Positions 8,226-17,660 of a stretch of 58,103 bases of DNA are shown here, in pieces. The position numbers and the translations under genes are program-made. Numbering within the stretch: position 1 is the stretch's first letter; each line of letters opens with the position of its first letter. This DNA comes from an uncultured Thermosynechococcus sp. Its GTDB lineage: Bacteria; Cyanobacteriota; Cyanobacteriia; Thermosynechococcales; Thermosynechococcaceae. The DNA lies in the NCBI RefSeq assembly GCF_938074695.1, contig NZ_CALJEM010000002.1:1-58103 (forward strand). The letters run 5' to 3'. The notes beneath the pieces were generated by a model. It saw nothing but the letters and a program-made list of their open reading frames with translations, was not told the DNA's origin and did no database searches.

Positions 8226-10493
8226 ATGACCATCAGTCCACCGGAGCGAGAGCCAAAGGTCAGAGTCGTGGTTGACAATGACCCGGTGCCCACCTCGTTT
8301 GAAAAATGGGCAAAACCCGGACATTTTGACCGCACTTTGGCCAGAGGCCCCCAAACCACCACATGGATTTGGAACCTCCACGCTCTTGCCCACGATTTTG
8401 ATACACACACGAGCGACCTTGAAGATATTTCCCGCAAAATCTTCAGTGCACACTTCGGCCATCTGGCTGTGGTGTTCATCTGGCTAAGTGGGATGTACTT
8501 CCACGGTGCAAAATTCTCAAACTATGAGGCTTGGCTGGCCGATCCCACCGGTGTCAAGCCCAGTGCTCAAGTAGTCTGGCCCATTGTGGGTCAAGGCATT
8601 CTCAATGGGGATGTCGGCGGTGGTTTCCACGGCATCCAAATCACTTCGGGGCTATTCCAACTGTGGCGTGCCTCTGGGATCACCAATGAGTTCCAGCTTT
8701 ACTGCACCGCCATCGGTGGCTTGGTCATGGCTGGCTTAATGCTCTTTGCAGGCTGGTTCCACTATCACAAGCGCGCTCCTAAGCTGGAATGGTTCCAAAA
8801 CGTGGAATCCATGCTCAACCACCACCTCGCCGGACTACTTGGCTTAGGGTCTTTGGCTTGGGCAGGTCACCAGATCCACGTGTCGCTACCCATCAACAAA
8901 CTCTTGGATGCAGGGGTGGCAGTAAAGGATATTCCCTTGCCCCATGAGTTTATCCTCAACCCTAGCTTGATGGCTGAACTATATCCCAAAGTGGATTGGG
9001 GCTTCTTTAGTGGCGTCGTTCCCTTTTTCACCTTCAATTGGGCTGCCTACTCAGATTTCCTCACCTTTAATGGTGGCTTGAACCCGGTTACCGGCGGTCT
9101 GTGGCTGTCGGATACCGCTCACCACCATCTGGCGATCGCCGTTCTCTTTATTATTGCTGGTCACATGTACCGCACCAACTGGGGGATCGGCCACAGCCTC
9201 AAAGAAATCCTTGAAGCCCACAAAGGCCCCTTCACCGGTGCCGGCCACAAAGGTCTTTATGAAGTGCTGACCACCTCTTGGCATGCCCAACTGGCCATCA
9301 ACCTTGCCATGATGGGGTCGCTGAGCATTATTGTGGCGCAGCACATGTATGCCATGCCCCCCTATCCCTACTTGGCCACCGACTATCCCACTCAACTGTC
9401 GCTGTTTACCCACCACATGTGGATTGGCGGCTTTCTAATTGTGGGGGGAGCTGCCCATGGTGCCATCTATATGGTGCGTGACTACGATCCGGCAATGAAT
9501 CAAAACAACGTTTTGGATCGCGTCCTGCGCCATCGCGATGCCATCATTTCTCACCTAAACTGGGTGTGCATCTTCTTGGGCTTCCACAGTTTTGGCCTGT
9601 ACGTCCACAACGACACGATGCGCGCCTTTGGTCGTCCTCAAGACATGTTCTCCGACACGGGGATTCAACTTCAGCCCGTGTTTGCCCAATGGGTACAACA
9701 TCTGCACACCCTAGCTCCTGGTGGCACTGCGCCCAATGCAGCAGCGACCGCCAGTGTGGCCTTTGGCGGTGATGTGGTTGCCGTCGGCGGCAAAGTCGCT
9801 ATGATGCCCATTGTCTTGGGAACTGCCGATTTCATGGTGCACCATATTCACGCTTTCACGATCCACGTGACAGTGCTGATTCTGCTGAAGGGCGTACTCT
9901 TTGCCCGCAGCTCTCGCCTTATTCCCGATAAAGCCAACTTGGGCTTCCGCTTCCCCTGCGATGGTCCCGGTCGTGGCGGCACCTGCCAAGTCTCTGCTTG
10001 GGATCACGTCTTTCTGGGTCTGTTCTGGATGTACAACTGCATCTCCGTTGTGATTTTCCACTTCAGTTGGAAGATGCAGTCGGATGTCTGGGGAACTGTT
10101 GCTCCCGATGGCACGGTATCTCACATCACGGGCGGTAACTTTGCCCAAAGTGCCATCACCATCAATGGCTGGCTACGGGACTTCCTGTGGGCACAATCGT
10201 CTCAGGTGATTGGCTCCTATGGTTCAGCCCTATCCGCCTATGGTTTGTTGTTCTTGGGTGCTCACTTCATTTGGGCCTTCAGCCTCATGTTCCTCTTCAG
10301 TGGCCGTGGCTACTGGCAAGAGCTGATTGAGTCTATTGTTTGGGCCCACAACAAACTGAAGGTGGCACCGGCAATCCAGCCCCGTGCCCTGAGCATCATT
10401 CAAGGCCGTGCTGTCGGTGTAGCCCATTACCTCCTAGGGGGAATCGCCACCACTTGGGCATTCTTCCTAGCTCGGATTATTTCTGTAGGATAG
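8226..10493 (+). CDS. psaA: Photosystem I P700 chlorophyll a apoprotein A1
   Basis: PsaA, 755 residues, is one half of the photosystem I reaction-centre heterodimer in the thylakoid membrane. It carries half of the P700 pair, antenna chlorophylls and two ligands of the FX iron-sulfur cluster. The ATG at 8226 ([18 protein letters not shown]) follows GGAGAG and gives the usual length; an upstream ATG at 8184 is not used. Eleven helices are expected. The FX loop [12 protein letters not shown] is intact and histidine-rich helices ([19 protein letters not shown]) are present. psaB follows after 23 bases, so the two are cotranscribed. Confidence 0.99.
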   Translation: MTISPPEREPKVRVVVDNDPVPTSFEKWAKPGHFDRTLARGPQTTTWIWNLHALAHDFDTHTSDLEDISRKIFSAHFGHLAVVFIWLSGMYFHGAKFSNYEAWLADPTGVKPSAQVVWPIVGQGILNGDVGGGFHGIQITSGLFQLWRASGITNEFQLYCTAIGGLVMAGLMLFAGWFHYHKRAPKLEWFQNVESMLNHHLAGLLGLGSLAWAGHQIHVSLPINKLLDAGVAVKDIPLPHEFILNPSLMAELYPKVDWGFFSGVVPFFTFNWAAYSDFLTFNGGLNPVTGGLWLSDTAHHHLAIAVLFIIAGHMYRTNWGIGHSLKEILEAHKGPFTGAGHKGLYEVLTTSWHAQLAINLAMMGSLSIIVAQHMYAMPPYPYLATDYPTQLSLFTHHMWIGGFLIVGGAAHGAIYMVRDYDPAMNQNNVLDRVLRHRDAIISHLNWVCIFLGFHSFGLYVHNDTMRAFGRPQDMFSDTGIQLQPVFAQWVQHLHTLAPGGTAPNAAATASVAFGGDVVAVGGKVAMMPIVLGTADFMVHHIHAFTIHVTVLILLKGVLFARSSRLIPDKANLGFRFPCDGPGRGGTCQVSAWDHVFLGLFWMYNCISVVIFHFSWKMQSDVWGTVAPDGTVSHITGGNFAQSAITINGWLRDFLWAQSSQVIGSYGSALSAYGLLFLGAHFIWAFSLMFLFSGRGYWQELIESIVWAHNKLKVAPAIQPRALSIIQGRAVGVAHYLLGGIATTWAFFLARIISVG

Positions 10494-10516
10494 GGGCGAG
10501 GAGGAGATAACTCACT

Positions 10517-12742
10517 ATGGCAACTAAATTTCCGAAGTTTAGCCAAGACCTCGCACAGGATCCGACCACACGCCGGATTTGGTACGCCATCGCCATGGCT
10601 CACGACTTTGAAAGCCACGATGGCATGACCGAGGAAAATCTTTACCAAAAGATTTTTGCCTCCCACTTTGGGCATCTGGCCATCATCTTCCTGTGGGTGT
10701 CTGGCAGTCTATTCCATGTGGCATGGCAGGGAAACTTTGAGCAATGGATTCAAGACCCTGTCAACACCCGTCCCATCGCCCATGCGATCTGGGATCCCCA
10801 ATTTGGCAAAGCCGCAGTGGATGCTTTCACCCAAGCGGGAGCTTCTAACCCTGTGGATATTGCCTACTCTGGTGTCTATCACTGGTGGTACACCATTGGT
10901 ATGCGCACCAACGGCGACCTGTACCAAGGTGCCATCTTCCTACTGATTCTGGCTTCGCTGGCCCTCTTTGCCGGCTGGCTGCACCTGCAACCCAAGTTCC
11001 GTCCTAGCCTCTCTTGGTTCAAAAATGCCGAATCGCGGCTGAACCACCACTTGGCGGGTCTGTTTGGGGTGAGTTCCCTGGCTTGGGCGGGTCACCTAAT
11101 CCACGTGGCCATTCCTGAGTCCCGTGGTCAGCACGTGGGCTGGGATAACTTCCTCAGCACCATGCCCCACCCCGCCGGTCTAGCGCCTTTCTTCACGGGC
11201 AACTGGGGCGTTTACGCCCAAAACCCGGACACGGCTAGCCATATCTTTGGCACCGCAGAGGGGGCAGGAACTGCGATTCTCACCTTCTTGGGTGGTTTCC
11301 ATCCGCAAACTGAGTCCCTCTGGCTCACGGATATGGCGCACCACCACCTTGCGATCGCTGTGCTCTTTATTGTGGCGGGCCACATGTACCGCACCCAGTT
11401 TGGGATTGGCCACAGCATTAAAGAGATGATGGATGCCAAGGACTTCTTTGGCACGAAGGTGGAAGGGCCTTTCAACATGCCTCACAAAGGCATCTATGAG
11501 ACCTACAACAACTCGCTGCACTTCCAGTTGGGTTTGCACTTGGCCTGTTTGGGGGTGATCACCTCTTTGGTGGCTCAGCATATGTACTCGCTGCCACCCT
11601 ATGCCTTCATTGCCCAAGACCACACCACCATGGCCGCCCTTTACACTCACCACCAGTACATTGCCGGCTTTTTGATGGTGGGAGCTTTTGCCCATGGCGC
11701 CATCTTCCTGGTGCGGGATTATGATCCAGCCCAAAATAAAGGCAACGTGTTGGATCGGGTGCTGCAACACAAAGAGGCGATCATTTCCCACCTGAGCTGG
11801 GTGTCTCTCTTCTTGGGCTTCCACACGTTGGGTCTCTATGTCCACAACGATGTTGTGGTTGCCTTTGGTACCCCTGAGAAGCAAATTCTCATTGAGCCGG
11901 TGTTTGCTCAATTTATTCAGGCGGCCCATGGCAAACTGCTCTATGGCTTCGATACGCTGCTGTCGAATCCCGATAGCATTGCGAGCACCGCTTGGCCTAA
12001 CTACGGCAACGTCTGGCTACCCGGCTGGCTTGATGCCATCAACAGTGGCACTAACTCTCTGTTCTTAACAATTGGTCCTGGGGACTTCTTGGTACACCAT
12101 GCCATTGCCTTGGGGCTGCACACCACCACCTTAATCTTGGTCAAAGGCGCCTTGGATGCCCGTGGCTCCAAACTAATGCCAGATAAAAAAGACTTCGGCT
12201 ATGCCTTCCCCTGCGATGGCCCCGGCCGCGGCGGTACCTGCGACATCTCCGCATGGGATGCCTTCTATCTGGCCATGTTCTGGATGCTGAACACCATTGG
12301 TTGGGTGACCTTCTACTGGCACTGGAAACACCTCGGTGTCTGGGAAGGCAATGTGGCTCAGTTCAACGAAAACTCCACCTACCTCATGGGCTGGCTGCGC
12401 GATTACCTCTGGTTGAACTCGTCCCAACTCATCAATGGTTACAATCCCTTTGGCACCAATAACCTGTCGGTCTGGGCATGGATGTTCCTGTTTGGTCACC
12501 TTGTGTGGGCGACGGGCTTCATGTTCCTCATTAGCTGGCGTGGTTATTGGCAAGAGCTGATTGAAACCTTGGTTTGGGCGCACGAGCGCACGCCCTTGGC
12601 CAACTTGGTGCGTTGGAAAGATAAGCCCGTTGCCCTCTCGATTGTGCAGGCTCGCCTCGTGGGTCTGGCTCACTTTAGTGTGGGCTATGTTCTCACTTAC
12701 GCAGCCTTTCTCATTGCTTCAACAGCAGCCAAATTTGGCTGA
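10517..12742 (+). CDS. psaB: Photosystem I P700 chlorophyll a apoprotein A2
   Basis: PsaB, 741 residues, is the partner of PsaA in the photosystem I core and supplies the other two FX cysteines in its own [12 protein letters not shown] loop. The start ATG at 10517 follows GAGGAG. Paired histidine helices ([19 protein letters not shown]) and the C-terminal end STAAKFG match the family. A hairpin with a T-rich tail follows 27 bases after the stop. Residue differences from my memory of T. elongatus PsaA and PsaB suggest a related strain rather than BP-1; this is recollection, not an alignment. Confidence 0.99.
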   Translation: MATKFPKFSQDLAQDPTTRRIWYAIAMAHDFESHDGMTEENLYQKIFASHFGHLAIIFLWVSGSLFHVAWQGNFEQWIQDPVNTRPIAHAIWDPQFGKAAVDAFTQAGASNPVDIAYSGVYHWWYTIGMRTNGDLYQGAIFLLILASLALFAGWLHLQPKFRPSLSWFKNAESRLNHHLAGLFGVSSLAWAGHLIHVAIPESRGQHVGWDNFLSTMPHPAGLAPFFTGNWGVYAQNPDTASHIFGTAEGAGTAILTFLGGFHPQTESLWLTDMAHHHLAIAVLFIVAGHMYRTQFGIGHSIKEMMDAKDFFGTKVEGPFNMPHKGIYETYNNSLHFQLGLHLACLGVITSLVAQHMYSLPPYAFIAQDHTTMAALYTHHQYIAGFLMVGAFAHGAIFLVRDYDPAQNKGNVLDRVLQHKEAIISHLSWVSLFLGFHTLGLYVHNDVVVAFGTPEKQILIEPVFAQFIQAAHGKLLYGFDTLLSNPDSIASTAWPNYGNVWLPGWLDAINSGTNSLFLTIGPGDFLVHHAIALGLHTTTLILVKGALDARGSKLMPDKKDFGYAFPCDGPGRGGTCDISAWDAFYLAMFWMLNTIGWVTFYWHWKHLGVWEGNVAQFNENSTYLMGWLRDYLWLNSSQLINGYNPFGTNNLSVWAWMFLFGHLVWATGFMFLISWRGYWQELIETLVWAHERTPLANLVRWKDKPVALSIVQARLVGLAHFSVGYVLTYAAFLIASTAAKFG

Positions 12743-12768
12743 TTTGCCTGAGCTGACCTGAGTTTTTG

Positions 12769-12802
12769 AAATCCCCTGCCCTAGGGTGGGGGATTTTCCT
12801 TT
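12769..12802 (+). terminator. Rho-independent-like terminator of psaAB
   Basis: AAATCCCC (12769-12776) pairs perfectly with GGGGATTT (12789-12796) across a 12-base loop, and the tail TTTTCCTTTT follows. It sits 27 bases after the psaB stop and before the next gene on the same strand. Confidence 0.7.
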
Positions 12803-12905
12803 TGCATTAAGAGTTTGCAAAGTTTGTATGGAAAATTTTTTCTCTGGTAGGATAGGGCTAGCTTTTAACGTTGGGCTGCTTTCATTGTGACTGAGGAAGA
12901 ACAAG

Positions 12906-14537
12906 ATGCTTGATAAGCTGCTAAACCTCTGGGGGTTGCCAAGAGCTTCTTTTGCCCAGTTCATGCAAGAATCTCCCTCTATGGGTGAGCAACTTCAAGA
13001 AAGCATTGGTCTTAACTTGAATGACTTAAGGGGACTGCTCATTCAATTGATTACAGCAGTAGCACTCCTCATCTTGGGCTGGATTGTGGCGCTAATTCTA
13101 GCAAAACTGACCCACCTCCTTTTGAAGCGTCTTCAGTTTGACACGCGGCTGGCTCAATTCCTAGGTGGGGATAGTGAAGCAGTGCGGAGGGTTTCTATTG
13201 CCAGTATTATCAGCGGCATTGTCTTTTGGGTCATCTTTCTGGTGGCCGTAGTGATGTTTTTAGATGCCCTGCGGTTAACCACAGCCTCTCAACCCCTCAA
13301 CGCATTTCTGAATCAGATCTTTAGCTTCCTGCCTAAGCTGGGAGCAGCGATCATTTTAGGTGCGGTGGCTTGGCTGGTGGCGACGTTGGCTAAGTTGGTG
13401 GCTGTGCGGTCGGCCCAAGCACTGAATTTAGACCGTCCCCTGGAGCAGTTGGCCGAGGGGGAAGCAGCATCTCCCCCTATTTTGTTTAGTGACATGTTGG
13501 GGAATGGGCTCTATTGGTTTGTGTTGTTATTTTTCCTGCCCTTGATTTTAGGAGTTCTTGACCTTCAGGGGGCTCTTCAGCCAGTGCAAAATCTGCTCAA
13601 CGATATTCTGGGGGCGCTGCCCTTTATCTTGAAGGCGGCAATTATTGCGGTTGTGGGCTGGCTAATTGCACGGATTGTGCGCGGCTTGGTGGTGAATTTA
13701 ATGACCGCTTTAGGTGTGCAGCGCTTTGGTGAACGGCTGAGGTTGGGACAAGGAACACTGGGGGAATCCCTAGCAACCGGTGCGGGCACGTTGGTCTATG
13801 TGTTAATTTTGATTCCCACGGCAATCGCGGCTTTGGAGGCGCTGCAAATTGCAGCCATTAGTGCCCCAGCAACAGCAATGCTCAATCAGATTCTGCTGGC
13901 ACTGCCGCGCATCTTTACGGCGGGGGTGATTTTGGTGCTGGCCTATCTCATTGGCCGCTTTGTGGCGGAGACACTGACGGGCTTTTTGGCCAGCTTGGGC
14001 TTTGACCAAGTATCTATTTGGCTAGGCTTACCAACCCCTCCTGCCGAAGGAGAACAGACCCCTGAGACGCAACGCCAGTGGCGTCAGCCTTCGGAAATCG
14101 CTGGCATTGTTGTATTGGTTGGCATTATCTTGGTAGGCGCGATCGCTGCCGTTGAAGTGCTCGAAATTCCGGCGTTGACGGCATTTGTCAGTGCCCTACT
14201 GGTCATTTTGGGTCAAGTGCTGGTGGGGATTGTCATCTTTGCGGTGGGTCTGTATTTGGGAAATTTAGCTTTTCGCGTGGTTGCCGCTACGGGTGGATCC
14301 CAAGCCCGCTTTTTGGCGCAGGCGGCGCGAATTGCTATTCTTGCCTTTGTCGGGGCAATGGCACTGCAACAAATGGGCATTGCGGCCAGTATTGTCAATC
14401 TGGCCTTTGGCTTGCTCTTTGGTTCCATTGCGGTGGCGATCGCCCTCGCTTTTGGGTTGGGATGTCGCCAAATTGCAGCGGCGCAGGTGGAGGAGTGGAT
14501 TGCGTTGCTCAAGGGCAAGCAGTCTGATTCGCAATAA
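12906..14537 (+). CDS. Multi-helix membrane protein with conserved TM-helix repeats (mechanosensitive channel-like)
   Basis: The protein has 543 residues, is very hydrophobic and holds several copies of a pattern seen in the conserved-TM-helix family annotated near MscS channels. Each repeat has a segment such as ALLILGWIVALILAKL, AAIILGAVAWLVATLAKLV, AAIIAVVGWLIARIVRGLV or AGVILVLAYLIGRFVAETL, then a short loop with FG or LG. At least four such repeats are visible between residues 50 and 480. The typical MscS beta domain is not seen, so calling it a channel is inference. The start ATG 12906 follows GAGGAAGAA. It is separated from psaB by a terminator. Confidence 0.7.
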   Translation: MLDKLLNLWGLPRASFAQFMQESPSMGEQLQESIGLNLNDLRGLLIQLITAVALLILGWIVALILAKLTHLLLKRLQFDTRLAQFLGGDSEAVRRVSIASIISGIVFWVIFLVAVVMFLDALRLTTASQPLNAFLNQIFSFLPKLGAAIILGAVAWLVATLAKLVAVRSAQALNLDRPLEQLAEGEAASPPILFSDMLGNGLYWFVLLFFLPLILGVLDLQGALQPVQNLLNDILGALPFILKAAIIAVVGWLIARIVRGLVVNLMTALGVQRFGERLRLGQGTLGESLATGAGTLVYVLILIPTAIAALEALQIAAISAPATAMLNQILLALPRIFTAGVILVLAYLIGRFVAETLTGFLASLGFDQVSIWLGLPTPPAEGEQTPETQRQWRQPSEIAGIVVLVGIILVGAIAAVEVLEIPALTAFVSALLVILGQVLVGIVIFAVGLYLGNLAFRVVAATGGSQARFLAQAARIAILAFVGAMALQQMGIAASIVNLAFGLLFGSIAVAIALAFGLGCRQIAAAQVEEWIALLKGKQSDSQ

Positions 14538-14549
14538 CTGGGCAACAAC

Positions 14550-14599
14550 GGACAGCCCTTACAAGAGACAAGAGATCCTAGGACTCAACAGGGCTGTCC
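14550..14599. terminator. Bidirectional terminator candidate between convergent genes
   Basis: A perfect 10-base inverted repeat, GGACAGCCCT (14550-14559) and AGGGCTGTCC (14590-14599), lies between the stop codons of the channel-like gene and the degenerate phosphoesterase gene. The + strand has a pyrimidine-rich tail (CTCTTCCCCTT). The loop is long (30 bases). Confidence 0.55.
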
Positions 14600-14607
14600 T
14601 CTTCCCC

Positions 14608-15312
14608 TTAGTAGCGCACAAAACACTGTTTGAGCTGATTGTTTCCTGGCTGGTAGAGGACGTAACTAGCCATACCGGACTGTCGCCCCACGGAACCCAC
14701 GCCAATGAGACGCCGCTGTGGCAGGTCAAAGGTTTGTGTCTCCCTGCCGTCTAGGGTTTTCACTTCACTGGTTAAGGCTTCTGCACGAACCCAGCAGTCA
14801 AACAGTTCTCCAGAACGTCCACAGAATAGCTGATTGGCATCGGCTCGAATTAGGCGATCGCACAACACCGCCGGAGAAGTAGCCGGCGTTAAAACCTCTG
14901 AGGCACTGACCGGGCTGCCATGAACTAAGAGACAATCTAACTCATGGAAACCAAAGGGGAGCGATCGCAACCACTGCACTGAAGAGCGGGAAATGGACTC
15001 CCACAGTTGGCCCACTGCTGCCTCTCCCTGCTGGGCAATCAACTCAGGAACTTCGCCCGACAGGCCAACACCGAATAGATTAAAGCATTGCTCCTCCCAC
15101 CAGCCTATACAAATCTGGGGGTCTAAAGGCTCTAGGTCAGGCATTTGCAAACGTTGCACCACAGCATCGTTTTGCCCCTTAAGACCAATGATGTCTCCTA
15201 GAACGTAAAGGGTCGTAATGGGGGGACGTTGTCGCTGTAAATCCCTAAGCACTGCCTCCAGTGCCCTCAGATTCCCCTCAATACCGCTGAGGATAGCCCA
15301 GTGAGCGATCAT
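14608..15312 (-). CDS. Degenerate metallophosphoesterase-like protein
   Basis: The protein has 234 residues from ATG 15312, which overlaps the stop of the upstream phosphoesterase by four bases. It is a paralogue of that neighbour: the order LSGIEGN, YVLGDIIGLKG, CLLVHGSP, FCGRSGE, GVGSVGRQSG matches SCIHGN, YCLGDLVGYGP, CFVHGSP, FCGHTH, NAGSVGEPRHG. The metal-binding residues of the first motif (D/C-x-H) have become G-x-E, and both His of GHTH are lost, while the GD and HGSP blocks remain. Catalysis is therefore unlikely, and a regulatory or partner role for the intact copy is a reasonable inference. Last gene of the folE unit. Confidence 0.75.
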   Translation of the reverse strand: MIAHWAILSGIEGNLRALEAVLRDLQRQRPPITTLYVLGDIIGLKGQNDAVVQRLQMPDLEPLDPQICIGWWEEQCFNLFGVGLSGEVPELIAQQGEAAVGQLWESISRSSVQWLRSLPFGFHELDCLLVHGSPVSASEVLTPATSPAVLCDRLIRADANQLFCGRSGELFDCWVRAEALTSEVKTLDGRETQTFDLPQRRLIGVGSVGRQSGMASYVLYQPGNNQLKQCFVRY

Positions 15313-16109
15313 CGCTGGCAAACGTGATGAGGATCATCCGCTCGTTCTGCAAACTCCATGCCCCGCGCCAATCGCCATGCAAAAATTGGCGGCAACCCCT
15401 GCTCAAGAATGGCGGCGCAGGTTTTCTGGTAATCATAGGGAACTTCCCGTAGCGTGACTTCTTGGGTATCAGTGTCGTAGATAACGTAGGTGGCATTGGG
15501 ACGGCCATGGCGTGGCTCTCCTACCGAGCCGGCATTGACAATCATCTTGACGCTAGCTTGAAATTCTTGGGGGGTTTCTCCCCTGTGGTGGACTCGAATC
15601 TTTCCCTCCCGTAAGTAGCGCACATAGGGAATGTGGGTGTGGCCACAGAAGAGCACATCTGCTTGAGCGGCTAGGACTCGCTCAAGGGCAGCAAATCCAT
15701 GCATCCTGGGAAGGAGATATTCATGTTGGCTGTTAGGACTGCCGTGGACAAAGCACAGGTTTCCCTGGCGTAGGCTCATTGGCAATTGGGCAAGGTATTC
15801 GCGAACTTCAGGATGCAGCACCCGATTCGTCCACTCATGGGCACGTCGCCCCCGTTTTTCGGCCAATTGAGAAGGATAGCTACATTCACAGGCATTCAAA
15901 CCCATGACAATATCTTCATCCCAGCACCCCTGACAGGTGGGAATGTCGAGGGAGCGAATCATCTCCACCACTTCATTGGGATAGGGACCATAGCCCACAA
16001 GATCACCCAGACAGTAAATTTGATCTACTCGCTGGCGATCAATATCTAACAAGACCGCATTCAGGGCTTCGTAATTGCCGTGAATACAAGAAATGACGGC
16101 GTACTTCAT
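15309..16109 (-). CDS. Metallophosphoesterase (calcineurin-like, YfcE type)
   Basis: The protein has 266 residues. Motifs run in the family order: SCIHGN (7-12), CLGDLVGYGP (33-42), a GCWDED block near 61-66, FVHGSP (120-125), CGHTH (155-159) and NAGSVGEPRHG. The usual first Asp of the D-x-H-G-N motif is Cys8, which is unusual, although His10, Asp36, His122, His157 and His159 are present. Members hydrolyse phosphodiesters or phosphoproteins with two metals; the substrate here cannot be told. The ATG overlaps the CobW-like stop by four bases and its own stop overlaps the next gene, so translation is probably coupled. Confidence 0.85.
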   Translation of the reverse strand: MKYAVISCIHGNYEALNAVLLDIDRQRVDQIYCLGDLVGYGPYPNEVVEMIRSLDIPTCQGCWDEDIVMGLNACECSYPSQLAEKRGRRAHEWTNRVLHPEVREYLAQLPMSLRQGNLCFVHGSPNSQHEYLLPRMHGFAALERVLAAQADVLFCGHTHIPYVRYLREGKIRVHHRGETPQEFQASVKMIVNAGSVGEPRHGRPNATYVIYDTDTQEVTLREVPYDYQKTCAAILEQGLPPIFAWRLARGMEFAERADDPHHVCQR

Positions 16110-16870
16110 CCTTCAGCCTCCACCTGTGTGCGGTAGTGAACTTGGTATTGCGCTAAAACAGTGTCACTGAGGACGGCATCGGCAATGAGTTCGCGGACGG
16201 CGGCTTTGTCTAGGTGATAGCCAATCAGTTCTAAACCGCTCCAGCGTTGGGGGCGCCCTTCTAACCATGGTGGGACGTTGAGGTTGGTGTACTCGATCTC
16301 CCCAAGACCCAGACAAAAATCAACGGCAAAGGCTTGACCATCCGGCAGTTCAAAAATTCCCTTTAGCCGCTGCACTTGACCATAGGCGCCCTCTGTGAGT
16401 TCAAGGAGCAGCTCATCTAAACTGGGAGGATCAAAGACTTGGCCGGTGAGTTCTACTTGCCACAGCTCGGGCAAAGTGGGGGCGATCGCCGGCAAGGACA
16501 CGGCGGGTTCAATCACTTCATCGGCCCAGTGGCAAAATTCTGTCTCCTGGGGGGTGGCGATCGCCACCCGCTTAACCGAAGCCACCGGAAGCTGCAACCG
16601 GTGGACATCCAAGTGATAGCCAACCTCCAGGAAAAATTGCCCCTCCTTTGGCAAAGTGTTCCAGCATTTCTCTAGGCTTATTGTGGGCAAGACTTGTAAT
16701 CGTGGATAGAGATACCCCATGCGTACCAAATCTACCCCCATTGCCCCATACCCCGGACAGGCGTAAAAAAGGGCTTCCTGCCAACTCTGGGCCGCTAATT
16801 GCTGCCGAATCCAGTGGGTCTTGCCGGCACCCCAACGACCGGCGACAACAATGACTTGGCAGGTATCCAT
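16106..16870 (-). CDS. CobW/COG0523-like P-loop protein, reduced
   Basis: The protein has 254 residues. A Walker A loop GRWGAGKT (residues 11-18) opens the protein, in the place of GxxGAGKT of CobW GTPases. The C-terminal part (RLKGIFELPDGQAF, then RWSGLELIGYHLD) matches the CobW C-terminal domain. The G-domain is shorter than the normal 300-400 residue proteins: I see neither the CxCC metal motif nor the NKxD guanine-specificity motif. COG0523 proteins act as metal (often zinc) chaperones, and several families sit beside folE; it starts 8 bases after folE here. A metal-handling role is inferred from that context. Whether it still hydrolyses GTP is uncertain. Confidence 0.7.
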   Translation of the reverse strand: MDTCQVIVVAGRWGAGKTHWIRQQLAAQSWQEALFYACPGYGAMGVDLVRMGYLYPRLQVLPTISLEKCWNTLPKEGQFFLEVGYHLDVHRLQLPVASVKRVAIATPQETEFCHWADEVIEPAVSLPAIAPTLPELWQVELTGQVFDPPSLDELLLELTEGAYGQVQRLKGIFELPDGQAFAVDFCLGLGEIEYTNLNVPPWLEGRPQRWSGLELIGYHLDKAAVRELIADAVLSDTVLAQYQVHYRTQVEAEG

Positions 16871-16878
16871 GGCGTTGT

Positions 16879-17529
16879 TTAGTGGAAGGAGGGTTGATGG
16901 CGAATCAGGTCAAGAAATTCTTGACGGGTGCGGGCATCCTCTGCAAAAACCCCCTGCATTGAACTGGTGACCGTCCATGACCCCGGCTTTTGAACCCCGC
17001 GCATGACCATACACATGTGGGTGGCTTCAATCACCACTGCCACACCTTGGGGCTGGAGCAACCCCTGCAGGGCATCGGCAATTTGCTGGGTCAATCGCTC
17101 TTGGACTTGAAGACGCCGCGCATACATTTCACAAATGCGGGCAATTTTCGACAATCCAATCACTTTGCCATTGGGAATATAGGCCACATGGGCGCGACCA
17201 ATAATCGGCAAAATATGGTGCTCACAGGAACTAAATAGATCAATGTCGCGCACTAAGACCATTTCGTTGGTGTCTTCGTGAAAAACCGCCCCATTGAGAA
17301 TCTCATCAAGGGATTGATAATAGCCGGAGGTTAAAAATTTCAAGGCCTTGACCACTCGCTTGGGGGTGTCCCGCAGTCCCTCGCGATCTGGATTTTCACC
17401 CAACCCCATCAGTAATACGCGCACAGCCTGCTCCATCTCGGCCTCGGAAACGCGGGGAGAGGGAGTCATTGGGAGTGCAGCAATAGCAGCATCTGCCGTG
17501 GCTAGTTCAGGAAGGGAAAACTGGGTCAT
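16879..17529 (-). CDS. folE: GTP cyclohydrolase I
   Basis: This 216-residue, zinc-dependent enzyme converts GTP to dihydroneopterin triphosphate, the entry to folate and pterin synthesis. The zinc and catalytic residues are visible: Cys102 and His104/His105 in [20 protein letters not shown], and Cys173 in [28 protein letters not shown] is the usual helix. It is the first gene of a compact minus-strand unit with a CobW-like protein and two phosphoesterase-like proteins. A Fur/Zur-like palindrome lies 22 bases upstream of the ATG. A second pterin enzyme gene, folB, is elsewhere in the window. Confidence 0.96.
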   Translation of the reverse strand: MTQFSLPELATADAAIAALPMTPSPRVSEAEMEQAVRVLLMGLGENPDREGLRDTPKRVVKALKFLTSGYYQSLDEILNGAVFHEDTNEMVLVRDIDLFSSCEHHILPIIGRAHVAYIPNGKVIGLSKIARICEMYARRLQVQERLTQQIADALQGLLQPQGVAVVIEATHMCMVMRGVQKPGSWTVTSSMQGVFAEDARTRQEFLDLIRHQPSFH

Positions 17530-17550
17530 GGCTTGAAGTTTCTAACAATT

Positions 17551-17565
17551 TGATAACGATTATCA
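17551..17565. promoter_or_regulatory. Fur/Zur-type operator upstream of folE
   Basis: TGATAACGATTATCA is a 7-1-7 dyad with one mismatch, matching the general Fur-family pattern TGATAATnATTATCA. It lies 22 bases before the folE ATG, where a repressor would block transcription. Zur and Fur sites look alike; zinc is suggested by the zinc enzyme FolE and the COG0523-like gene behind it. No binding data are available. Confidence 0.6.
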
Positions 17566-17587
17566 TTCTATTTCAGTAGCTTCCAAA

Positions 17588-17621
17588 TGTAAAGAAAAGG
17601 TGTAGGGCAAACCCCACACCT
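17588..17621 (-). terminator. Terminator downstream of ftsH
   Basis: On the minus strand AGGTGTGGGG and CCCTACACCT form a stem with 9 of 10 pairs around a TTTG loop, followed by TTTTCTTT. It lies 40 bases after the ftsH stop and just before the folE operator, so it separates the two units. Confidence 0.75.
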
Positions 17622-17660
17622 AAACATATGAAATTAATTGAAAAAGAGCTATAGCTGCTC

